From RGIG3077 sp964490175 (GTDB taxonomy: Bacteria > Bacillota > Clostridia > Oscillospirales > Ruminococcaceae): a stretch of DNA of 64,000 bases. The notes below the pieces were generated by a model. It was not told where the DNA came from. It worked only from the letters and a program-made list of their open reading frames with translations, and did no database searches. The position numbers were made by a program, and so were the translations under genes. The stretch lies in contig CAZBAI010000005.1 in assembly GCA_964490175.1 (NCBI GenBank), forward strand, positions 17,321-81,320, read 5' to 3'. This document shows positions 45,401-52,479 of this stretch, piece by piece. How positions within the stretch are numbered: position 1 is the first letter of the stretch; each line of letters starts with the position of its first letter.

Positions 45401-48400
45401 GTTAAACGTTGCGCTATTTCCAAAGTGTGCGGTAGTGCCGCTGTTTTCACCCACAACGCCCGAAATATCGGCAGTTGTGTTATAAACAATTTGCAAATAG
45501 CGATAGTGTGCAACATCAACATCATTTGTAAATGTTACCGAAAATTGACTGTAACCGAGCGTATTTCCATTATCATCTGTTACGGCATTTTCACCTGTTA
45601 CCTGATAATATTGGCTGTCAAGCGTGACATAATCGCCCGATTCATACTCTTTAGCCAAAATCTGAATCTGACCGATTTGACTTTGTGTTATATAATGCTT
45701 TCCGCCGTTATCAGCTGAGAGAACATCAACAAGAATCGGCGTTTGGGTTGAATAACCGTCGTCCTTGCGTATGTTAATTTCCCACTGCGGCGTGTAATTT
45801 GTATCTTTATCGCCGTAAAAGGTTTCGCTCTCGGTTTTGCAAACTTTGGAGAACAAAACATCACGGTTTGTAACAGGCTGTGTTGCGCTTGAGGGTTGTG
45901 ACGGACCTACGCCTGTTCCATGCGTACCGATTGTGTTGGTAGCAGAGCCGTTTGCAATTTCTGCGGCTGTGGCTTTGGTTTGGTAAGTGAAGGTTACTTC
46001 ATGCAAACCACGGCTACCGGAATTATCTTTAAAAGTAAGCGTTCCATCGTTAGCATTTACAGTCAACGTGCCAAACTCATTATTCTGAGCGCCGTCATAC
46101 CAATCACTGCAATATACGTGTAATACACCGTCTTCGGATTTGCCGTAAAGATTACTGCCTAAATAATCATATTTTGCGGAAACAAATGTTATATCACCGA
46201 CAAGGTTCTTAAAAGCTTCGTCATACAGAACAACGCCGTCCAAAGTATCTTTGCTGTTTGTTCCGTTTGAAATGGTCACCTGCCACGTCAGCAAGCCTGT
46301 TTCGGGGTCATACTGACCGTATGCGCTCTTTGACATGGTATAAGGGTTTGAAACGGTGACCTCGCTTGTCACATCGTCAACCTTATTCGAGCTGATTGTG
46401 TTGGTTTCGTTTTGACCGTCTGCTGCGGTCGCCTTGGTCTGATACGTAAATTTTACATACCTAACGCCTTTGCCGTCTTCACTGTCGGCAAAAGTGATTT
46501 TGCCGCCACTTAAAGTCATTGAACCAAAGCTTGTGTTGCTTGAATTTGCAAAGGTAAAGTTGTTGCCGTCAGATGTAGACGTAATCGTGCCCCAATCGTT
46601 ATATCCGTTTACGCTTTCAATTTCGATTGAAGTGCCGCTTGCAAGATTACCAAAGGCATCATCGGTAAGCTCAACGCCGCCGAGCGTGCCGCTTGTGTTT
46701 TCAACCTCTACCGTCCAAACGATATTTCCCGTTGAAGCAACATAAGAACCCGACTTTTTGACCTTGTAAGTATTTGTAATTTTTACGCTTGTTTCCTTAG
46801 GGTTAGGGTCATCTCCGGGAACATCGGCGTTAAGTGTGTTTTTAACATTTGTGTTATTATCACTTGCCGCCTGCTTGATTATTGTTTCATCAACGGCTTT
46901 TGTGTATTTAAGGCAACAGTAATTAAAGCCCGGCGCAACATCACTAAATGTAATTGTGCCGTTTTCGCTGTCGATTGTCAAAGTCGCAACCGAATTGCCG
47001 TTTGAATCCTTAACAGTAGCGGTATTGCCGCTTGACTGTATATTATAGTTATATTCGCCGCCGGTGCTCAAAGCGCTGTAAAGCGATAAATCACTTGCAC
47101 TCATGCCGACAAGCGCACTGTCTTTAAGCACAACGTCGTTAAGCGAGGCCGTATCAAGATTTGTGTTGTTTTTAACGGATATTTTCCAATCAATAGTACC
47201 GCTTTGAGCGTTGTATTCACCCGATTTGTCAATTTCATATTGGCATGAGGGGGTGACTTGTGCGGTGTCATTGTTGCCGTCATCATCTTGTACGTTATTG
47301 GAATAGCTTTGAGCGATTGTGTCGCCCAAATCCTGAGAGAACGAAAATTCAACATTTGTAATTCCGTAATTATTCTCGCCGCTATCTATATAGATATAGC
47401 CGTTGCTACCGTCCGACTCATACGTAACGGTACCGTATATATTGCCGCTTGCGTCAACATAGTTGCCACCGCTTAAAGTCAGATCAACAGAGCTTGTACC
47501 GTCTTTTTCCTTGCCCGAAACCGAAATGATATCTATATCATCCAAAGAATCAATATAAAGACTGCTTCCGAAAGCGGAATAATCGTGAACTTTATAATCA
47601 TTCAAAAATCCAATATGAGAAGTCGCCGTAACAATCCACACAATACGGTTGTTTTCAGGGTCATAGACACCTTTTTTGCTCAAATTGGTCGCATTTTCGT
47701 AATTAACGGTTTCGCTGTCGCTGTCAAACGTAATATCATTCTTTTTCAAAACGGCATTGTTTGTATAGGACTGTACGCTTGCATTTGTTGTTGTATAGGA
47801 AATCACAACCTGCGACTTGTCGGTTTGCAAAGTCAAATTCGTGTCGCCGTTATGAATGTAGTCAGTACCCTTTGTAAGAACATTACCGTCAACGTCTGTC
47901 ACGGTTACAGTGCTACCCGCCATAAAAGTATCACTCACAACATATCCGTTAAGTGAGCCGCCGTAGGGGTGCACAACCTTAATTTCCCAATTGATTGCAT
48001 TGCCGTAGCTGCCGCCATTCGCATAGTCGGGCGTACCTGTTTTTTCAAGGGAAGGTTTTTCAATCCAAGCTGTGTTTTCGGCGCTGTTTGTCAAACCGTC
48101 TTCATTGGTTATATCAACACGGTTTTTTACAGCCGTGTTATTTTCAGCATAAAGCGCATTAACCTCGTCAACAGTCAAATGCTTTGTGTATGTAAATTTA
48201 ACTTCGCTTACATTGTCACCCGGCTCATCTGTAAATGTAAACGTATCGCCGTTAAAGCTTCCGAAATTCCCATTAGGCTCAACGGTGACATTTGTACCCT
48301 TAAAGTTTTCGTCCTTTACAGACCAACCTTTAAAACCGTAGCCTGCATTTTGCACGGTTACGACCCAAGTGATGTCTGCACCGCCGTTTGCATTTGCCTT

Positions 48401-49201
48401 AACAACGCCCTGCGATTTTGTAACACCGTTGGGCTTGTCATCAAACTCGGCTTCAATTTCAAACTTGCCGACGTTAATCGTGCTGTCGCCGTCGGCTGTG
48501 TCGGCACGGTTCATTTTGCCGTTAAGTTGCAACGTACCCGTAGCACCGTTTTTACTTTCAATGTATTCAATATATTTATCTGTAAATTGAATTACAATAA
48601 GACCTGTTTCTTTATCAATTGAATAATAAGCCGCAGGATTTGTCGGGCTATAATCTGTATCGATAATTGTCATTGTATAACCGTACATATCGCTGTTAGC
48701 TTCAAAGCCCTCGGGAAGAACGTAATATACACAAGGCTCATCGACACTTAAATTGTTTTGAATAAAACTACTGTTAAGAACATATGAAAACGACAGCTTA
48801 AATTCAGCAGGGTCATTACTTCCCGCATCGATTTTAATGCTGTTGTTACTATCGGCTGTGTAAGTGTTACCGCCATAGGTTACGGAAACACTGTTGATAA
48901 ACGATTCCAAATCATCTGCGCCTTTAGGTATATAAGTGCAAGCTTCTTCAAAAAATTTTTCGCCCCTGTAATTACCTGCAGCCGGCTTGCTGACCTCTGT
49001 CGATGTTTCAATCTGCTCTGTATTGCTCAGCGGAGTTGCAACGCTTCCGTCATTTGCGGTCAAGCTGTTTGCAGGCTGAATCAAGCTTGCGGGCACGGCA
49101 AACGAAACCAAAATAGCAAGCGCCAAAAACAACGCCAAGAGCCTTTTGTTCCTGTCGTGATTTAATACATATGTTTCGATTATGCCTCGCATTTCTTTCA
49201 C
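36497..49201 (-). CDS. Giant LPXTG adhesin with Cna-B repeats, embedded SGNH esterase and Ig-like domains
   Basis: 4234 residues, uninterrupted. GTG start with GGGGG seven bases upstream. Signal peptide about 18-48. About 60-1285: a leading domain and seven adhesin-like repeats of 120-155 residues (starting near 258, 382, 505, 658, 814, 955, 1112), each opening like KSGxY...TGxIxWxVxV. From about 1288: Cna-B repeats, with first-strand lysine (VEVEKSW), middle glutamate (YRVVEES) and final NT (FKITNTS) as expected for internal isopeptide bonds. A 2015-2690 region of isopeptide-type and unnamed domains follows, then more Cna-B. The Cna-B repeat at about 3078-3421 contains a complete SGNH hydrolase (MANGDSITQG near 3134, AGTNDLL, DGCHPNAKGYEAIA near 3314). 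The last Cna-B (about 3540-4184) is split by bacterial Ig-like domains and a beta domain. LPSTGG near 4197, helix and KRRQDCQS end. Probably the pilus-tip or wall adhesin. Confidence 0.93.
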   Translation of the reverse strand: MKEMRGIIETYVLNHDRNKRLLALFLALAILVSFAVPASLIQPANSLTANDGSVATPLSNTEQIETSTEVSKPAAGNYRGEKFFEEACTYIPKGADDLESFINSVSVTYGGNTYTADSNNSIKIDAGSNDPAEFKLSFSYVLNSSFIQNNLSVDEPCVYYVLPEGFEANSDMYGYTMTIIDTDYSPTNPAAYYSIDKETGLIVIQFTDKYIEYIESKNGATGTLQLNGKMNRADTADGDSTINVGKFEIEAEFDDKPNGVTKSQGVVKANANGGADITWVVTVQNAGYGFKGWSVKDENFKGTNVTVEPNGNFGSFNGDTFTFTDEPGDNVSEVKFTYTKHLTVDEVNALYAENNTAVKNRVDITNEDGLTNSAENTAWIEKPSLEKTGTPDYANGGSYGNAINWEIKVVHPYGGSLNGYVVSDTFMAGSTVTVTDVDGNVLTKGTDYIHNGDTNLTLQTDKSQVVISYTTTNASVQSYTNNAVLKKNDITFDSDSETVNYENATNLSKKGVYDPENNRIVWIVTATSHIGFLNDYKVHDYSAFGSSLYIDSLDDIDIISVSGKEKDGTSSVDLTLSGGNYVDASGNIYGTVTYESDGSNGYIYIDSGENNYGITNVEFSFSQDLGDTIAQSYSNNVQDDDGNNDTAQVTPSCQYEIDKSGEYNAQSGTIDWKISVKNNTNLDTASLNDVVLKDSALVGMSASDLSLYSALSTGGEYNYNIQSSGNTATVKDSNGNSVATLTIDSENGTITFSDVAPGFNYCCLKYTKAVDETIIKQAASDNNTNVKNTLNADVPGDDPNPKETSVKITNTYKVKKSGSYVASTGNIVWTVEVENTSGTLGGVELTDDAFGNLASGTSIEIESVNGYNDWGTITSTSDGNNFTFANSSNTSFGSMTLSGGKITFADSEDGKGVRYVKFTYQTKATAADGQNETNTISSNKVDDVTSEVTVSNPYTMSKSAYGQYDPETGLLTWQVTISNGTNSKDTLDGVVLYDEAFKNLVGDITFVSAKYDYLGSNLYGKSEDGVLHVYCSDWYDGAQNNEFGTLTVNANDGTLTFKDNSGSRGLHEVTFTYQTKATAAEIANGSATNTIGTHGTGVGPSQPSSATQPVTNRDVLFSKVCKTESETFYGDKDTNYTPQWEINIRKDDGYSTQTPILVDVLSADNGGKHYITQSQIGQIQILAKEYESGDYVTLDSQYYQVTGENAVTDDNGNTLGYSQFSVTFTNDVDVAHYRYLQIVYNTTADISGVVGENSGTTAHFGNSATFNGDKHGDDSFEYTEIPENYVETIGLTVKKTWSDSNNIADKRQDITFILQQKIGDNGEWTDYDGNGDGNADEFTISMVDGQDSWSLVINDLPKTTSNADGLENIYYRVREISSIEGYKTTYNNNNGVNTNGAAIEIINTLVSVEVEKSWVNYDPAKELSSVEVKLQYSADNGATWADYENGSATLSTENSWKYKWTALNPDYVYRVVEESEIDGFATTYSADHIDGVNNQYFKITNTSNNIEVKKHWVGQSTQGATVTLYKLESDGTKTAVGEPKTLDGSDWQTLTWYELDPSATYYVEESTLDGYATVYSKVDQTVTVGQTLTITNTLVSVEVEKVWSGYQNGTTLPDVTVKLQYRDKNDENAEWADYQDESGNAYTATLTSGSLKYTWTALNPDYVYRVVEVSKIDGFTTTYSDNYIDGVNNQYFKITNTSNNITVEKQWDDGSASDRPTDVKVSLYKIVDGAEVLVSAQTLTGSNWQTLTWYGLSDEFEYIVKEDSIDGYVTVYKINNVESQNPKIGDKVNITNTKNNIVIKKNWQDYSGNNTTTDIESIKLDVYRTTKGVAAISQTVADDDRHQYYDDENKPSHCEYKLCDLKAGDTITLRINSSYGYIGYFNGCFGGSNSAGEWIQEGWNGTVSDYYIELTFDITQDLSNVVLQTWYNNHDQNNSSEHVTSVEYSIQRWEKVDTITVTPDDNGNWTYNLSNLATATSPGEYIYKVIEQDIDGYYAFYNNNDGVTPTSNTTITVTNKPADTVKKTAYDSDGNAIASNSVISPKDLTTATIDGKECYVIKYSLEPKGSATELTDALPQGWTLCESDPYKPTATWSNNWTGTLNKGSGNEYYTYSDDSLYIKYNSAVKIEYYICIEKATLDEKIESTNSVLIENTVVSKSDSAQSTTNKIIVTNQTSGGTDDSLIEKKAIYLGGSIFTYQVVFNPEGKNLANGDFVDIYDDFDIVDYITNNSSISADELAKMDVNLTSIKFEKLLGYEYKDDGIGGIYLDYTADETVNLNTSYHVDYKPYETVETDLEFSKSVDNEYNVWTATSGYKVGDVITFVIDASEKSSSNRDNNLGPWLRKYTTDQWGNISYSELSLYNIATYDENTKQWTYTFTVDQEYSSLEIRSHDIDYNWGQYYHDYVTDVSAKAVRTTQLSTATLSMTVPDETPIVITYAYSVSGTKTGDTIKLNNNISFDTGNYNASDSADEKEFTIIESTGTITANTVPSIKKVSISDYSVTVAATFKMAYYDETYKCWVFAVDQTVGDNGNTVTPVWEKDDGTVAHITDNTIPSNAFTFELGKIDINLESGKLYKLIETSMPFGYQGYDLAVDFNENYLNAENSQYQDYINKVRESMNAAGRKSAVFEDLLQGYLAGCDSPYSAFFSEFQAVYYFAYQDSNYAAPNGFSENVTTVSTTGELILNNSKMIEISIAKTWDETALEQIGEDAEVKSIVELYWSYVKKSTGFPEQLNKVEKDSFSSLLDTDFVNPQEVGTEDTAAWGLLPSGYQGKPIYYYVKEIGYRIGDNTYYYLEDAEDYVLGTRDENGKVTPTLDENGGYQTVGIKPIYTGNGTNNNPNWTDGNENEQVTINIQNTAGIKINKVWTTSDNKPLENPPLDSVPISLYGIRSDTGVKELIGEFTVSAANNWTCIVDRDKYDLDDYTSFTAVENVPAEQRHLIYGFTISVGYNINGSSGTITVTNKDNTPTSVDVTVNKKWSDSADHSGHSVNVSLYKTTTPQPTEGVDETGGTLVEEVTLNAENSWSHKWEKLDYKDSESGLRYYYYVIETAVSGSTQTYKASYSRSDLASQQTITVTNYVPGSITIEKSWIDTNKVTIPNDSKLLPDSIEVDVYRRPDVDMIGSGGKTLPSGLKIMANGDSITQGTFQGYVSEDKTYPAVLQTLLGDGVSVYKVAQDGRKINEIKQAYSSSEYATSADVVILLAGTNDLLNSNDSMETMQSNMKSLIDAVYEKSGTDTVIFVCSVPRIKALDWWQRQGYNISNFNNDTDACQAKSDELVNDYNLMLQNLVATYTGENKPVYVDIKTSVGDNLADGCHPNAKGYEAIAETLASAINTYYGVGTTETPKNIDDIPENITDETKYEHVGTYELLKSADWQLSIELPTMNEENDNYVYYVVEKTTGYTVKYSANGQIIDNDGDKISLENTVDTEKTSITVNKTWVDDDSTDRPTSIQLKLMQKLESATEWTQIGEKITITADENWQTTITDLEVSDLNGEKYCYQVVEDVPSGYIVTYGNTNGNAAQTSAITIEVVNTKSFDLTVKKLWADENHVLNEGVTIEIYRDIVENTGGNGLEIMPLQLALVSPENGEITVTNGKTAQVTVNKDIQSVTFSKDLATAEFDGKTITITAGQAPGDTVMTVTDNDGQKVTVNITITDKPTLSLTLTPSEIETGKTSTISAQLSDGTSTAGITYEITEGTAATLSGNILTGVDKGEVTVKGTLTIDGDIYEAEATLKVTLPSEFTISATATEVSVGSTVQVTPSPGYGTFTYTSSDDSIATVDENGTVTGVGAGDVTITATRSDGKTAEVDIKVINADIFENENVVVRVAVGESVTITSATTINAYDGWNNEQIVKIAVSDGKMMLTGVAVGEKRITAKGDNWSKTATFTVIVYEKFSVSPDEATLEYGGSVTLTPNMTGDIVYTVTQGSDLVEISGNTVTAKNTSGTAVITATNTSTNETATVAITVVEEILQDVVSFDSNTTDVSYDSEKTIESVSLQLNHTAGQWEFIVISFDGDNCAKVGYNSNVFTIEEGNSKLTDFAYDLNASDGIITFTFNEGYQPSKITLSNHQNNPSGKLTITYASSTPAAASYSLRTLAAYAGGLTEQGGGTQYPELVKTIKLTSSDNWAQVLNLPVYDSNGNPYYYWIKEVGANGFTPSYSFSDGDDTPIESDYCINAANPSKAVATVKNTPNDTATSLPSTGGKGTQRYYTVGIGLMLIAFAGIYGFKRRQDCQS
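44103..44247 (-). repeat. Direct DNA repeat copy 1 inside the giant adhesin
   Basis: 145 bases matching 44688-44832 with 11 differences by my count. It encodes the end of one Cna-B repeat (…GVNNQYFKITNTSNN) and the beginning of the match in the other; the two-repeat unit between them appears to be a duplication. Confidence 0.85.
44688..44832 (-). repeat. Direct DNA repeat copy 2 inside the giant adhesin
   Basis: Partner of 44103-44247, same orientation, 585 bases apart, which equals two Cna-B repeats. Recombination between the copies would change adhesin length in frame. Confidence 0.85.
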
Positions 49202-49294
49202 ACTACCGCCCCCTTTGCAGATTTACAAACACATTTGATATAAACAACAAAATTACACATAATTAAATGTACCCATATCCTGTTATAAATAGTT

Positions 49295-49882
49295 TTAATT
49301 ATTGATAATTCCGATTCTTTCCCAAGGCCAAAGCCTGAAAATAACCTTGCCGATTATGTATTCGTCGGCAATGCATCCGACAGCGGTCGAACGGCTGTCG
49401 ATCGAGGTTTCTCTATGGTCGCCCATAACGAAAATCCTGTTGTCGGGCACTTGATAGGGGAATTCAAGATCACACTCGCCGAGCGATTTCGCTTCAACAT
49501 AAGGTTCGTCAAGCTCTTCTCCGTTGATGTAAACCGTACCGTCGTCTTTAATATCGACCCAATCGCCCGCAACGCCAATCACACGCTTTAAAAGAATTTT
49601 ATTATTGTAATAAAAAGCGATTATATCGCCGCATTCAAAATCACTTCGCTTGCTGCAAATCACAAGCTCATCGTTTTGCATGGTCGGCGTCATACTCGTT
49701 CCCGCAACTCTCAATACCGGCAAAAACAGCATTGAAACCAGCACCGCAATCGCCGCAACAACAAGCAGCGAACCTACGGTATCAAGCATTGTTTTGGTGA
49801 ATTTTTTCCTGTATCTTATGCGCCCGAGCAAAGCGTCAAGTTGTTCGGCATTGGGCAAATCCCGCTCTGTAATCCTTTCCAT
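49295..49882 (-). CDS. Signal peptidase I of the pilus operon
   Basis: 195 residues. One N-terminal membrane helix (about 32-55), then the catalytic serine S63 in AGTSMTPTM and lysine K99 in LLKRVIGVAGD; box E VMGDHRETSIDSR is intact. It cleaves Sec signal peptides outside the membrane. Placed directly ahead of the giant adhesin and pilin, it is probably dedicated to those precursors, as in other Gram-positive pilus islands, where SipA-type relatives can also be needed for polymerisation. Unlike some SipA forms this one keeps both catalytic residues. AAGGAG precedes the ATG. Confidence 0.93.
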   Translation of the reverse strand: MERITERDLPNAEQLDALLGRIRYRKKFTKTMLDTVGSLLVVAAIAVLVSMLFLPVLRVAGTSMTPTMQNDELVICSKRSDFECGDIIAFYYNNKILLKRVIGVAGDWVDIKDDGTVYINGEELDEPYVEAKSLGECDLEFPYQVPDNRIFVMGDHRETSIDSRSTAVGCIADEYIIGKVIFRLWPWERIGIINN

Positions 49883-49888
49883 TTCGCC

Positions 49889-50137
49889 CTACTCCTTTTT
49901 ATCGGGTCTTTCGGCGTTTTTGATAACCTTAACCTTTTGCGTATCGCCCACAGTTGCTTTAAACGCCGCCGTGATTCTTTCGATATCGTCATCGGTCAGC
50001 CCGATTTTTGCGGCATTGTCAAGCCTTTGACTAAGCCTGTTATTCTCAGCTTTAAGTTCTTCGACTTCCTTTTGAAGATAAAACAAAATCTCCAAAAGCT
50101 CGGGCTTTTTTAATCTTCTCAGTTCCTTGTCCGTCAT
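49889..50137 (-). CDS. Small coiled-coil protein, first gene of pilus operon
   Basis: 82 residues, cytosolic (no signal or membrane helix). The N-terminal half LRRLKKPELLEILFYLQKEV leads into a leucine-heptad coiled coil (about 20-45); the C-terminal half is charged. Proteins of this look (MTDKELRRL...ELLE) occur as short companions in sortase or pilus clusters of gut Firmicutes, as I recall, but no function is known to me. It lies six bases upstream of the signal peptidase gene and 94 bases downstream of the promoter start. Confidence 0.75.
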   Translation of the reverse strand: MTDKELRRLKKPELLEILFYLQKEVEELKAENNRLSQRLDNAAKIGLTDDDIERITAAFKATVGDTQKVKVIKNAERPDKKE

Positions 50138-50512
50138 ATTAAATTCCTCTTAATCTAATCGTAAAATAGTTTATCCGCTGCGATTCAATTTTTGCCACAG
50201 GCAACATTAACGGACATTTCAACAAAGATATAGTGATATTATATACCTTTTTGCCAATCAAGTCAAGCGAAATGGAAATATTTGCACGCATTTTCAATAT
50301 AACACACATATAAATATTGATAAATTTGAGCAATATGCAATAAAAACAGCACATATTACATCTTGCTAATGCTAAGTATCCACATTTTCTCTTAAATATT
50401 AAAGGCTTTTGATATGTACAAAATGTAAAATATCAAAGATATTTAAAATGTTTTTTTGTGCAAACATCCACACAAAAAAGTTGTTGTGCGGCATTTTTCC
50501 ACACGCAAACGG
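50138..50512. other. Gap between pilus operon and amidohydrolase
   Basis: 375 bases, AT-rich, no gene supported. It holds the pilus promoter (50238-50266) and the 94-base leader of the first pilus gene. Downstream of the amidohydrolase a minus-strand hairpin CCGCACAA/TTGTGTGG lies near 50470-50495 without a T-run, so termination there is uncertain. Confidence 0.6.
50238..50266 (-). promoter_or_regulatory. Promoter of pilus operon
   Basis: TTGACT (50261-50266) and TATAAT (50238-50243) on the minus strand with 17-base spacer. It is the only strong promoter found upstream of the coiled-coil, signal peptidase, adhesin, pilin and sortase genes. Confidence 0.85.
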
Positions 50513-51322
50513 CTATATGCCGAAAAATCTCTTAAAATTGCCGGAAAATATCTTTTCAAGCTCCGATTTTTCAAATCCGAGTGAAAGAAGAAAATTTGCC
50601 TCCGAAACATGGCTCCACATGGGAAAATCCGTTCCGAACATGATGTTATCGATTCCAAGTCGGCGCATTATTTTCACGGCATAATCGGAATCCAGCATAG
50701 ACATTGAACTTGAGCAGTCAAACATCACGTTATCCAAGCCGCACAGCGACTCCAACGCCTCTTCCCAACGTTTATATCCGCCGAGGTGCGCCGCTATCGA
50801 GCGCAATTTCGGAAAATCCTTTTGCACCTTTGCCAGCTTGGAAGGCAGCGAATAATCATATCTGTCATCGCCTGTGTGAAATAAAATCGGCAGTCTGCCC
50901 TGCGCTGCTTCATATATTTTATATGCGTTTTTGCCGTCGATATCGAATTTTTGAAAATCGGGGTGCAGCTTTATTCCGCAAAGCCCGATTTGAATCATTC
51001 TGTCAACCTCGCCCTGAATATCCTCAAAATCGGGGTGAAGCGTTCCGAAGCCGAAAAACTCATCATGTTCATCACACTGAGCCTTGATGTAATTGTTTAT
51101 TCCGACTACTTGATTTGCGGTTGTCGCCGCCGAACAAACAAGATATTTTTTCACGTTTATGCGTTTTCCGCTCTCGATAAGCTTTTGCACAGAGCCTGTC
51201 GAATACATCGGAATATCGTAAAATTCGCTGACTGCCCCCGTTGCCTTTTGCGCTATTTTTTCCGGATATATATGTGCGTGTGCGTCAATAATCTCAAATT
51301 CCGCAAATTGATACTTTTTCAA
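50513..51322 (-). CDS. Amidohydrolase family (amidohydrolase 2) metal-dependent hydrolase
   Basis: 269 residues from TTG at 51322. TIM-barrel metallohydrolase: IIDAHAHIYP (about 11-20), GIKLHPDFQ, FHTGDD, AAHLGG and FGTDFPMW give the metal and catalytic residues in the usual order. Related to dihydroorotase-like or decarboxylating members; the substrate is unknown. No signal peptide. Stands alone with its own promoter, divergent from the ArsC-like gene. Confidence 0.85.
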   Translation of the reverse strand: MKKYQFAEFEIIDAHAHIYPEKIAQKATGAVSEFYDIPMYSTGSVQKLIESGKRINVKKYLVCSAATTANQVVGINNYIKAQCDEHDEFFGFGTLHPDFEDIQGEVDRMIQIGLCGIKLHPDFQKFDIDGKNAYKIYEAAQGRLPILFHTGDDRYDYSLPSKLAKVQKDFPKLRSIAAHLGGYKRWEEALESLCGLDNVMFDCSSSMSMLDSDYAVKIMRRLGIDNIMFGTDFPMWSHVSEANFLLSLGFEKSELEKIFSGNFKRFFGI

Positions 51323-51359
51323 ATCCTAAATGCCTCTTTTCCGCTTTTATCAAGTGTAT

Positions 51360-51388
51360 ATTCTAAAACTTTTCGCACAAAAAGTCAA
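51360..51388 (-). promoter_or_regulatory. Promoter of amidohydrolase
   Basis: TTGACT (51383-51388) and TAGAAT (51360-51365) on the minus strand, 17-base spacer. Confidence 0.7.
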
Positions 51389-51399
51389 GCGCATATTTC

Positions 51400-51428
51400 T
51401 TGACGTTTGAATAATTTTGTGTTATAAT
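51400..51428 (+). promoter_or_regulatory. Promoter of ArsC/Spx-like gene
   Basis: TTGACG (51400-51405) and TATAAT (51423-51428), 17-base spacer, starting 11 bases beyond the divergent promoter. Confidence 0.75.
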
Positions 51429-51446
51429 TCTTTTAGGGTGATTCAA

Positions 51447-51791
51447 ATGGCTTCAACTATACAAATTTTCGGCAAAACCAAATGCTTTGAAACCAAAAAA
51501 GCTCAAAGGTTTTTTAAAGAACGCGGCATTCAATTTCAATTTATCGACTTTAAAGTCAAAGGAATGAGCGCCGGTGAGCTTAAAAGCGTAATTGCCGCTT
51601 TGGGCAGCATCGACAAGGTTATCGACGAAAATTCAAAAGATTATTGCATGATAAAATATCTTTGCGATGATGCAAAGTTTGAAAAACTGCTCGAAAACCC
51701 TATGTTTCTCAAAACTCCGATTGTACGCTGTCAAAAAAAGGTGTGCGTAGGATATTGCCCCACTATATTAGAAAGCTTTGTTGCAAAATAA
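51447..51791 (+). CDS. ArsC/Spx-family thioredoxin-fold protein
   Basis: 114 residues from ATG at 51447 with AGGGTGA upstream; ten in-frame codons before it lack a site. Opens IQIFGKTKCFETKKAQRFF, the arsenate-reductase/Spx fold with one active-site-type cysteine (C9 of CFET, no CxxC). FLKTPIVRCQKKVCVGY near the end is the cis-Pro region. The lack of CxxC argues against a redox Spx; arsenate reductase-like or regulatory roles are both possible. Confidence 0.8.
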   Translation: MASTIQIFGKTKCFETKKAQRFFKERGIQFQFIDFKVKGMSAGELKSVIAALGSIDKVIDENSKDYCMIKYLCDDAKFEKLLENPMFLKTPIVRCQKKVCVGYCPTILESFVAK

Positions 51792-51888
51792 CATTTGCGT
51801 ATTTTGACTTACTCAACAAATCAAGGCGGCTGTTTTTGTAAGTTTCACCGAAATGCGTAAACAGCTTGTAAAAAATATTTCAAAGCGC

Positions 51889-51917
51889 TTGAAATATAAC
51901 ACATTAAGTGATATACT
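51889..51917 (+). promoter_or_regulatory. Promoter of ruvC operon
   Basis: TTGAAA (51889-51894) and TATACT (51912-51917), 17-base spacer, about 43 bases ahead of ruvC. Confidence 0.75.
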
Positions 51918-51960
51918 GATTAGTATAGCGATTTTTTTCTCAGTAAAAGGAGTGTCGGCT

Positions 51961-52458
51961 TTGCGCATTGTCGGAATCGACCCCGGCTATGCGATTGTCG
52001 GGTTCGGCGTTGTCGAATACGAACGCAACACATTTACCCCGCTTGAATTCGGCGTGTCGCTGACGCAAGCTCACACCGATTTCAATGAAAGGCTTGTCTG
52101 CATATATGACGATATTTCCTTTCTGCTGGATAAATACAAGCCGGATTGTCTTGCAATCGAAAGGCTTTATTTTAACACAAACCAAAAAACCGCAATCAAC
52201 GTCGCACAGGCAAGAGGGGTGCTGCTTCTCGCCGCAAAAAAGCGACAGATTGAAATTTTCGAATATACGCCGCTTCAGGTAAAACAAGCGGTAACAGGTC
52301 ACGGCACTGCGCAAAAGCATCAGGTCATGGAGATGACAAAGCGGCTTCTTCGCCTTTCGGAGATACCCAAACCCGATGATGCGGCAGACGCACTTGCCAT
52401 TGCGATTTGTCACGCATATAACGCAAAGCGTGCAAATTACGCAAAAATAAGATTTTGA
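51961..52458 (+). CDS. ruvC: Holliday junction resolvase RuvC
   Basis: 165 residues from TTG at 51961, with AAAGGAG eight bases upstream; the in-frame ATG at 51853 would place the start upstream of the promoter. Catalytic acids: D7 in RIVGIDPGYAIVG, E in LAIERLYFN, and the final pair in PDDAADALAIAICH. Cleaves Holliday junctions with RuvAB. Confidence 0.95.
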   Translation: MRIVGIDPGYAIVGFGVVEYERNTFTPLEFGVSLTQAHTDFNERLVCIYDDISFLLDKYKPDCLAIERLYFNTNQKTAINVAQARGVLLLAAKKRQIEIFEYTPLQVKQAVTGHGTAQKHQVMEMTKRLLRLSEIPKPDDAADALAIAICHAYNAKRANYAKIRF

Positions 52459-52479
52459 CGAAAAAAAGGGGCTTATTCA

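Noticed and set aside
37025..48622. Many plus-strand open frames of 60-220 codons inside the giant adhesin
   Set aside because: Products are Cys/Ile/Val-rich and repeat with the Cna-B repeats on the other strand, as expected for shadows of the repeated coding sequence.
36497..49201. Repeats of the giant gene considered as CRISPR or tandem array
   Set aside because: They are long, in-frame protein-coding repeats of differing length, without short identical repeats and spacers.
51853..51960. Longer RuvC starting at ATG 51853
   Set aside because: It would begin upstream of the -35 box at 51889 and add 36 residues unlike any RuvC; the TTG at 51961 has a good ribosome-binding site.
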